A DNA stretch of 13,441 bases from an uncultured Carnobacterium sp. Its GTDB lineage: Bacteria; Bacillota; Bacilli; Lactobacillales; Aerococcaceae. The position numbers were made by a program, and so were the translations under genes. Location of the stretch: positions 1 through 13,441 of the forward strand of contig CALJSD010000050.1 of assembly GCA_937976325.1 (NCBI GenBank), read 5' to 3'. The notes under the pieces were generated by a model. The model saw only the letters and a program-made list of their open reading frames with translations. It ran no database searches and was not told the DNA's origin. Below, piece by piece: positions 1-3,917 of this stretch. Position 1 is the stretch's first letter. Each line of letters starts with the position of its first letter.

Positions 1-155
1 CGTCATGGGAGCTTTCACAGATGGGCATACTTAGCTACAACACACGCATTATGGTGCTTCGCAGAGCGGGGCATGAAATCATTACCGTGATGGAAGAAGT
101 AACAAACCAATTCGGCGAAACCGTGAAACGTGGACGGTTTGTATTAATCAATTAA
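1..155 (+). CDS. Phage-type helix-turn-helix protein, C-terminal fragment
   Basis: The window opens inside this gene; the frame starting at base 3 encodes about 50 residues ending in TAA at 153-155. The readable part contains a helix-turn-helix-like stretch (SQMGILSYNTRIMVLRRAGH) followed by a short beta-hairpin-like tail ending GRFVLIN. The pattern R-I-x-x-L-R-R-x-G-H/Y-x-I with a short C-terminal strand resembles the small phage helix-turn-helix proteins of the HTH_39 type. That assignment is from memory of the family pattern, not a search. The next gene starts 17 bp downstream with a good ribosome binding site, so the two are probably co-transcribed. The role is probably DNA binding in a prophage or other integrated element. 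The N-terminus is outside the window. Confidence 0.55.
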   Translation, partial: SWELSQMGILSYNTRIMVLRRAGHEIITVMEEVTNQFGETVKRGRFVLIN

Positions 156-171
156 ATCAGGAGCTTTAGAT

Positions 172-408
172 ATGAACATTGAATATGTAAAAACAGTTTT
201 TGCAACCCGTCAAAAATTACTTAAAGAGGAAGAGGATAAATGCAGTGAACTGACTGCCCAAATTGAAGCGGCTGAAGCCGGTGTTTCAGAGGCGGAAGCG
301 GTGATCAATGAATTTGCGGGGCTGAGAAGCAAGCGCAAAGGAATATTTGCCGATTTATTGAAGATGGGTAAACCCACAAACACCGAAGAAGCCAAAGAAG
401 AAATTTAA
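172..408 (+). CDS. Small coiled-coil protein of unknown function, possibly phage-derived
   Basis: This gene encodes 78 residues. The ATG is preceded by CAGGAG 8 bp upstream, so the start is well supported. Residues 14-42 are charged and rich in Glu, Ala and Lys (LLKEEEDKCSELTAQIEAAE) and are probably helical or coiled coil; residues 53-64 are basic (SKRKGIFADLLK). No enzyme motif or membrane segment is visible and I do not recognise the family. It follows a phage-type helix-turn-helix gene, which suggests phage origin. Its last 14 codons overlap, in another frame, the stretch encoding the basic N-terminus and membrane anchor of the downstream sortase. This makes the 3' end suspicious as a junction between an element and chromosomal sequence. 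Confidence 0.6.
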   Translation: MNIEYVKTVFATRQKLLKEEEDKCSELTAQIEAAEAGVSEAEAVINEFAGLRSKRKGIFADLLKMGKPTNTEEAKEEI

Positions 409-496
409 CTGGCGTATTTTCCTAGCAACGATTTTATTTATTATTGCAGGGTTATTATTTGCGGCTGGTCCGATTCGTACGTTCTTACTTTCTCGT
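362..496 (+). other. In-frame upstream extension of the sortase (membrane anchor) lacking a start codon
   Basis: The sortase frame stays open upstream of TTG 497 back to a TGA at 359-361. It encodes a basic segment (TPKKPKKKFNWR) and a hydrophobic helix (IFLATILFIIAGLLFAAG), which is the classic signal-anchor of a class A sortase. No ATG, GTG or TTG lies in this frame between 362 and 496. An ATG at 364 is one base out of frame: removing one G from the GGG at 366-368 would give a protein starting MVNPQTPKKPKKKFNW. So the natural start was probably lost by a one-base change, a sequencing error or replacement of the gene's 5' end. A +1 frameshift at ATT-TAA-C (403-409) is another possibility. 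Confidence 0.7.
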
Positions 497-1105
497 TTGC
501 AAACTCAACAAATTGAAGCTGCTTCAAATATCACTTTAGCCGAAGTGAAAGCCAACGAGGCGGAGGAAGCAGAGTTTGATTTCTCGAAAGTAGAAGCGAT
601 TGATTTAGACAAAGTATTAAAAGCGAATTTCGACAAAGGGAAGTTCTTAACACTTGGACAAATTGCGATTCCGAGCGTGAAGTTAAACTTACCAATCTAT
701 AAAGGGTTGGCCAACGAAGTGTTATTATCAGGTGCTGGAACGATGAAACCTACTCAAAAGATGGGTGAAGGAAACTACGCTCTTGCCAGCCATAACTACT
801 TTGGCGATATGACATTGTTATTCTCACCGCTTGTGAACCTTAAAGTCGGAGAGAAAATTTATACGACGGATTTAGAGTACGTTTATGAATATGAAACAAC
901 TTCTGTCGAATTGATTGCACCAACACGAGTAGAAGTGATCAACGACCAACCTGGTGTGACAGAGATTACGCTCATTACTTGTGATGACTATAATGCGTCA
1001 AACCGTTATTGCATCAAAGGAAAATTTGTATCGAAAACTCCAGTTGGAGAAGTCAGTGATAGTGTGAAGCAAGCCTTCAACTTAAACTTTAATACGATTA
1101 AATAA
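497..1105 (+). CDS. srtA: Class A sortase (housekeeping transpeptidase)
   Basis: Sortase A cleaves LPxTG-type sorting signals and attaches surface proteins to peptidoglycan on the outer face of the membrane. Numbered from TTG 497, the catalytic residues are visible: His99 (ALASHNY), Cys162 (TLITCDDYN) and Arg170 (NRYCIKGKFV). The order and spacing fit class A. TTG 497 is simply the first recognised start codon and has no ribosome binding site; translation from it would lose the membrane anchor encoded just upstream. The real N-terminus is therefore uncertain and the gene may be impaired. In streptococci srtA commonly follows gyrA; here phage-like genes occupy that place. A strong bidirectional terminator follows. 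Function call is firm; start is weak. Confidence 0.85.
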   Translation: MQTQQIEAASNITLAEVKANEAEEAEFDFSKVEAIDLDKVLKANFDKGKFLTLGQIAIPSVKLNLPIYKGLANEVLLSGAGTMKPTQKMGEGNYALASHNYFGDMTLLFSPLVNLKVGEKIYTTDLEYVYEYETTSVELIAPTRVEVINDQPGVTEITLITCDDYNASNRYCIKGKFVSKTPVGEVSDSVKQAFNLNFNTIK

Positions 1106-1109
1106 CAGA

Positions 1110-1142
1110 AAATCCCAATCACTAACACAGTGATTGGGATTT
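1110..1142. terminator. Bidirectional intrinsic terminator between srtA and the CDF exporter gene
   Basis: A 14-bp perfect stem (AAATCCCAATCACT at 1110-1123 with its complement at 1129-1142) closes on a 5-nt loop. It carries T-rich flanks in both directions and lies between two convergent genes. Confidence 0.9.
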
Positions 1143-1146
1143 TTAT

Positions 1147-2031
1147 TTAGAATTGATAAGGTTCTACGTGAATATCGATAAATGAAATAGCGAATTCATC
1201 ATAAAGTTCTTTTTCAATAAATTCAGTGATTTGATGACTCTTATAGACGGATAGGTCTTTATCCATACAAACCGTTAAGTCAATATACACATTTGATCCG
1301 TATCGACGCGCTTTAATTTCACGAATATCTTTCACTTCGGGATGTCGTAAGATAACAGGAATGTATTTATCCAATTCCGTTTGGTCGAAACCATCTGTCA
1401 GTTGAAACGCACTTTCGATAAATACTTCGACTGCTGTGCGAATGATTAGAAGACCAACTACGAAAGCCATGATATTATCGAGCCAGTGAAGTCCAAGAGC
1501 GGCAAATAAAACTGCGACTGCAGTCAAGAAACTGGTCATCGCATCGCTTAAGTTATCTTTTGCGGTTGCCTTTAGTCCAAGTGACTGAATGCGTGCTGCT
1601 AGATTCTTATTATAGAAGTACACGCCAATCATAATCACCCCTGAGAAAAATCCGACGATAGAAGAAATCAGTGAAGGGGCTTCTGTGGCTGGATTGAAGA
1701 ATGCTTGGAAGGCGTTTCTGACAACTTCAATCCCAATGAAAAACATGATAAATGAAGTCGCAAGGCTGGCAATCGTTTCGAATTTCCAGTGTCCGTAGGG
1801 GTGGTTTTCATCACTTGGCTTTTGCGATACGCGTAATCCTACAAGTACAAGAATCGATGAAATTACGTCTGTGAAGTTATTCCAACCATCGGCGAAGAGT
1901 GCCTCTGAGTTAAAGAGCTTTCCGACGATGAGTTTTGCTACAGATAAAAAGATGTATGTGCCGATACTTAAGATGGCGCCACGTTCGGCTTGCTTGAGGC
2001 GCTCTGTTGCAGTTAATGGCAAAGTTGTCAT
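1147..2031 (-). CDS. Cation diffusion facilitator, probable manganese exporter
   Basis: This 294-residue membrane protein of the CDF family exports divalent metal in exchange for protons. Six hydrophobic segments lie in the first ~215 residues, followed by a ~80-residue cytoplasmic metal-binding domain (EVKDIREIKARRYGSNVYIDL, ending DIHVEPYQF). The membrane metal site reads N51-x3-D55 on helix 2 (NNFTD) and D159-x3-D163 on helix 5 (DNLSD). This N-D/D-D set is typical of Mn-type CDF proteins such as MntE, whereas zinc exporters have His in helix 5. HPYGHWKFE follows helix 2, as usual. AGGAG abuts the annotated ATG with no spacer, so the TTG at codon 4 (2020-2022), 9 bp from AGGAG, may be the true start. 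The gene is monocistronic, convergent with srtA. Manganese is an inference. Confidence 0.88.
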   Translation of the reverse strand: MTTLPLTATERLKQAERGAILSIGTYIFLSVAKLIVGKLFNSEALFADGWNNFTDVISSILVLVGLRVSQKPSDENHPYGHWKFETIASLATSFIMFFIGIEVVRNAFQAFFNPATEAPSLISSIVGFFSGVIMIGVYFYNKNLAARIQSLGLKATAKDNLSDAMTSFLTAVAVLFAALGLHWLDNIMAFVVGLLIIRTAVEVFIESAFQLTDGFDQTELDKYIPVILRHPEVKDIREIKARRYGSNVYIDLTVCMDKDLSVYKSHQITEFIEKELYDEFAISFIDIHVEPYQF

Positions 2032-2053
2032 CTCCTAAAAATAAAATTCGTTT

Positions 2054-2059
2054 ATTATA
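2054..2059 (-). promoter_or_regulatory. -10 element of the CDF exporter promoter
   Basis: The minus strand reads TATAAT here, about 20 bp before the AGGAG ribosome binding site. No convincing -35 box is present at 16-18 bp, so the promoter may be activator-dependent or weak. Confidence 0.5.
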
Positions 2060-2110
2060 GTAATGCTTTTGAAAATGGGGTGCAACAGATAAAGTATACC
2101 TAAAAAACTC

Positions 2111-2177
2111 GGTGGATAGTGATGGTAATCAATTCTTGGTCATCCTTACGGATGTTTATTATCATTACCATAATAGG
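2111..2177 (-). repeat. Inverted left copy of an intergenic repeat
   Basis: This segment is the reverse complement of the repeats at 2273-2380 and 2401-2498, with small indels. Exact shared blocks are CCATAATAGG (2168-2177), CCTTACGGAT (2144-2153) and AATCAATTCTTGG (2127-2139); GGTGGATA (2111-2118) also matches. With copy 1 it forms an imperfect inverted repeat of about 60 bp per arm. The arms are 95 bp apart, with a separate strong hairpin between them. It does not encode a reading frame. Confidence 0.8.
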
Positions 2178-2218
2178 ATACCGATTCGAGCCTTCGTCTC
2201 TCATCTTTCAAGCCTCAA

Positions 2219-2251
2219 AGAGGGAGTAGGAAACGAGTTTCCACTCCCTCT
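2219..2251. repeat. Strong hairpin in the centre of the inverted repeat
   Basis: AGAGGGAGT and GGAAA pair with TTTCC and ACTCCCTCT around a CGAG loop, with a single bulged A at 2228. This gives 14 paired bases. No T-run follows on either strand, so it is probably not a terminator. It lies close to the midpoint between the inverted arms. Confidence 0.8.
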
Positions 2252-2272
2252 AATTCGCATTGAATATTATTC

Positions 2273-2380
2273 CCTATTATGGTGATGATAAAATCCGTAA
2301 GGTCCAAGAATTGATTTACTTCGTATCCACCTTCGTGAAATGGAACGGTGCAGAGAGGTAATGTGTGCTCCTCACAGTTT
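2273..2380 (+). repeat. Intergenic repeat, tandem copy 1
   Basis: This is the first of two direct copies offset by 118 bp. It shares ATCCGTAAGG (2293-2302) and CCAAGAATTGATT (2304-2316) exactly with copy 2. About 10 substitutions in roughly 92 aligned bases separate the two. The first ~60 bp also match the inverted copy at 2111-2177. It is followed by a T-run (GTTTTTT). Confidence 0.85.
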
Positions 2381-2400
2381 TTTGAAATCATTACGGATGA

Positions 2401-2498
2401 TAATGATAAAATCCGTAAGGCCCAAGAATTGATTTACTACGTATCCGCCTTCGTGAAATGGAGCGGTGCCAAGATGTAATGAGTGCTGCTCACAGATT
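2401..2498 (+). repeat. Intergenic repeat, tandem copy 2
   Basis: This is the second direct copy, with ATCCGTAAGG at 2411-2420 and CCAAGAATTGATT at 2422-2434. It is joined to copy 1 through a small inverted pair, TTACGGAT at 2391-2398 and ATCCGTAA at 2411-2418. The copies keep a short open frame ending ...FVKW.GA.., but the differences inside it mostly change the amino acid, so I do not call it a gene. Confidence 0.85.
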
Positions 2499-2526
2499 TT
2501 ACATAGCTTTTTAAGAATGAAAGTGC

Positions 2527-2560
2527 AGGGGAGTTTGGTGTAGACTCTCCTATATTTTTT
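2527..2560 (+). terminator. Orphan intrinsic terminator upstream of the flavodoxin promoter
   Basis: AGGGGAGT (2527-2534) pairs with ACTCTCCT (2544-2551) through one G-T wobble around a 9-nt loop. ATATTTTTT follows. No plus-strand gene lies upstream apart from srtA, which has its own terminator. Confidence 0.65.
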
Positions 2561-2571
2561 GTCAGAAACAA

Positions 2572-2600
2572 TAGACGGCGTTTGGTGGATTTGTTATAAT
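2572..2600 (+). promoter_or_regulatory. Flavodoxin promoter
   Basis: An extended -10 (TG-T-TATAAT, hexamer at 2595-2600) lies 17 bp after TAGACG at 2572-2577, a 4-of-6 match to the -35 consensus. Transcription would start about 25 bp before the ATG at 2632. Confidence 0.7.
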
Positions 2601-2631
2601 CTTCTTATTGAATGAGAAAGAGAGTGGTATT

Positions 2632-3078
2632 ATGGCAACAGCATTGATCGTATATGCTAGTTTAACAGGAAATACAGAAGAGATTGCAGATATTTTAGCA
2701 GAAGCATTAGAAGAGCGTGGCGTGGAAGTGGACATGAAAGAATGTACTTCAGCGCAAGCAAGCGAATTCCATAATTATGATATTAATGTTGTCGCAACTT
2801 ATACTTACGGAACAGATGGCGACTTACCTGATGAAATCGTAGACTTCTATGAAGAATTAGAGGAAGAGGATTTAACAGGAAAAGTATACGGAGCGCTTGG
2901 TTCAGGAGATACTTTCTATGATAAGTTCTGCCAATCAGTATTAGATTTTGATGCGCAATTTGCAAAAACAGGTGCCAAAAAAGGTGCTGAAAATGTCTTA
3001 GTAGACTTAAACGCTGAAGCAGAAGATATCGAACATATCCAAGCTTTCGCACAAAGCCTAGTTGACGCTTTAGCATAA
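2632..3078 (+). CDS. Short-chain flavodoxin
   Basis: This 148-residue acidic protein is a cytoplasmic FMN-dependent electron carrier. Residues 10-16 (SLTGNTE) form the phosphate-binding loop of FMN after a hydrophobic first strand (MATALIVYA). Residues 56-67 (TYTYGTDGDLPD) and 90-100 (GSGDTFYDKFC) are the two loops that normally flank the isoalloxazine ring. Length and lack of an inserted strand 5 loop fit the short-chain class. I chose ATG 2632 over the upstream TTG 2608 because the family starts right before this first strand and because 2608 lies close to the predicted transcription start. Partners (for example pyruvate-formate lyase activase or ribonucleotide reductase activation) cannot be told from context. 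A terminator follows. Confidence 0.93.
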   Translation: MATALIVYASLTGNTEEIADILAEALEERGVEVDMKECTSAQASEFHNYDINVVATYTYGTDGDLPDEIVDFYEELEEEDLTGKVYGALGSGDTFYDKFCQSVLDFDAQFAKTGAKKGAENVLVDLNAEAEDIEHIQAFAQSLVDALA

Positions 3079-3089
3079 TGATAAATGTT

Positions 3090-3125
3090 AGCTACCTTAG
3101 ACCATTTGTTTAGGGTAGCTTTTTT
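3090..3125 (+). terminator. Intrinsic terminator after flavodoxin
   Basis: AGCTACC (3090-3096) pairs with GGTAGCT (3114-3120), extended by a U-G wobble and two further pairs. The T-run at 3120-3125 follows. The next gene starts 15 bp later, so that gene depends on read-through or an unseen promoter. Confidence 0.85.
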
Positions 3126-3139
3126 ATTGGAGGAAAAGG

Positions 3140-3370
3140 ATGTATTATACCGTACAACAAACTGCAGAGAATCTGGAAATAGACTTAGGATATCTCATGC
3201 ATTTAATCCAAACAAAACAAGTGAAGACGGTGGAAGTGGATGGCGAGTTACTGTTAAATAGTGCGCAGTTCGACTTCTTCTTAAAACAACGCGAGCGTCT
3301 TTTGGAAGAATATCAAAAGTACTTGGATGAACCAATTCCTGAAGATATTGATATTAAGGATGAAGACTAG
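3140..3370 (+). CDS. Small excisionase/MerR-like DNA-binding protein
   Basis: This gene encodes 76 residues, with GGAGG 7-8 bp before the ATG. Residues 1-50 follow the pattern of excisionase-type winged helix-turn-helix domains: YYTVQQTAENLEIDLGYLMHLI (helix-turn-helix), then KQVKTVEVDGELLLN (wing), then a helix FDFFLKQRERLLEEYQKY. The tail is acidic (EPIPEDIDIKDED). Such domains bind DNA; no catalytic or sensor domain is present. It sits just downstream of the flavodoxin terminator, so the two may share partial read-through. No integrase or other mobile gene is next to it, so a host regulatory role is as likely as excision. Specific function is unknown. Confidence 0.75.
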   Translation: MYYTVQQTAENLEIDLGYLMHLIQTKQVKTVEVDGELLLNSAQFDFFLKQRERLLEEYQKYLDEPIPEDIDIKDED

Positions 3371-3581
3371 GTTGCATAGCGAGAGCTCAAAGGACATCAA
3401 AACTAAAAAATACCGCTTACGATTTCTCAGGTTTGTGGAGATTATGATAATCACTTAGTGATAATAAAGCGAATTCCCTTCCGTTCAAGAAAAGAGTAGG
3501 GATAAAAGAAATTGTAAATTTAAGTATTCTATGAAAATGAAAATACACACTGAAAAAACAATTTTTTTTGAAAAAAAGTAG
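3371..3581. other. AT-rich intergenic stretch before the transporter operon promoter
   Basis: I see no gene in these ~210 bp. They hold only short imperfect dyads (for example ATCAC-TTA-GTGAT near 3450) and, just before the -35 box, A and T tracts (3553-3578) that could act as an UP element or curved DNA. Confidence 0.4.
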
Positions 3582-3610
3582 TTGACATTAAAGACAAATG
3601 AGTTCATAAT
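3582..3610 (+). promoter_or_regulatory. Promoter of the leader peptide-trpXYZ operon
   Basis: A perfect -35 box TTGACA (3582-3587) is separated by exactly 17 bp from CATAAT (3605-3610), with A/T tracts upstream. This is the strongest promoter in the window. Transcription would begin near 3617, giving a leader of about 300 nt before trpX. Confidence 0.9.
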
Positions 3611-3640
3611 GAACACATCACTAGAAAAGGAGTTAAGAAC

Positions 3641-3694
3641 ATGGCACACTTAAGTATCGTATTAGAATTAAATACGCGTTGGCAAAGCCACTAG
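3641..3694 (+). CDS. Regulatory leader peptide with one Trp codon
   Basis: The 17-residue peptide MAHLSIVLELNTRWQSH has AAAAGGAG 9 bp before its ATG and lies just after a consensus promoter. The single Trp codon is codon 14, three codons before His17 and the TAG. It precedes a probable tryptophan transporter operon and is followed by terminator hairpins, so ribosome position on it probably sets read-through. The TAG lies within TAGATACA (3692-3699), one strand of a competing RNA stem. The bases between the ribosome binding site and the ATG (GTTAAGAAC, 3632-3640) are complementary to 3704-3712, so initiation may itself be modulated. One Trp codon rather than a run suggests that nascent-peptide stalling or slow decoding at one site could matter. 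Function is inferred. Confidence 0.8.
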   Translation: MAHLSIVLELNTRWQSH

Positions 3695-3766
3695 ATACAG
3701 GTTGTTCTTAACGTACTTTTGTACATATAGATACAACCTTCATTGACGTGAACTTGTATCTATGTG
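3692..3766 (+). promoter_or_regulatory. Competing stems of the leader RNA (attenuator switch)
   Basis: TAGATACA at 3692-3699 and TAGATACAA at 3728-3736 are direct repeats. Each is complementary to TTGTATCTA at 3754-3762, so they compete. The downstream pairing extends to 13 bp (3724-3736 with 3754-3766). The upstream pairing encloses a second stem, GGTTGT (3700-3705) with ACAACC (3733-3738), which excludes the 13-bp hairpin. A ribosome at the leader stop codon would mask the first repeat and favour the 13-bp hairpin. Confidence 0.7.
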
Positions 3767-3789
3767 GATTTCAATTATAAAGCAAACTC

Positions 3790-3834
3790 GACCACGTAGA
3801 TCTATAGACTAGAGCTGACGTGGTCTTTCTATTT
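3790..3834 (+). terminator. First terminator-like hairpin of the trpX leader
   Basis: GACCACGT (3790-3797) pairs with ACGTGGTC (3818-3825), followed by TTTCTATTT. The T-run is imperfect, so it may be a partial terminator or a pause site. The sequence TGACGTG in its 3' arm (3816-3822) is duplicated at 3744-3750 in the loop of the upstream hairpin, offering an alternative partner for the CACGT of its 5' arm. Confidence 0.65.
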
Positions 3835-3839
3835 GTAAG

Positions 3840-3873
3840 AGAGACTCGTAGTGAAATACGTAGTCTCTTTTTT
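3840..3873 (+). terminator. Second, strong intrinsic terminator of the trpX leader
   Basis: AGAGACT-CGTA (3840-3850) pairs with TACG and AGTCTCT (3857-3868) around GTGAAA, with one bulged T at 3861. Six T's follow (3868-3873). It lies 44 bp before the trpX start codon and between the operon promoter and the first structural gene, so it must be read through for expression. Confidence 0.9.
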
Positions 3874-3917
3874 AATAGAGTTTGCGACAACTTATTTAAT
3901 TTTTGGAGGAATTCATC

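Larger units (their letters stand above)
2037..2631. other. Long intergenic region: repeats, orphan terminator and flavodoxin promoter
   Basis: No supportable protein gene is present in these ~595 bp. From left to right it contains the CDF exporter promoter, the inverted repeat with its central hairpin, the tandem repeat copies, a terminator-like hairpin at 2527-2560 that follows no gene, and the flavodoxin promoter. Plus-strand transcription through the repeats would end at that hairpin, so a non-coding transcript is possible, but I see no strong promoter for it. Confidence 0.6.

Noticed and set aside
2260..2481. Short protein frames inside the repeat copies (…IYFVSTFVKWNGAE-type ends)
   Set aside because: Both copies keep a short open frame, but the differences between them are almost all amino acid changing, there is no ATG or ribosome binding site, and the inverted copy is closed by stops.
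2111..2500. CRISPR array
   Set aside because: Only two direct copies of ~100 bp plus one inverted copy; repeats are imperfect, there are no uniform spacers and no cas genes.
3440..3500. A fourth, degraded copy of the intergenic repeat
   Set aside because: Some resemblance (GTGATAATAAA..) to the repeats at 2111-2498 is seen, but no exact block longer than a few bases supports it.
3611..3917. T-box riboswitch upstream of trpX
   Set aside because: The leader has a terminator and precedes an amino acid transporter, but I find no T-box consensus (AGGGTGG.ACCGCG-like) and no typical specifier stem, while a translated peptide with a good ribosome binding site is present.
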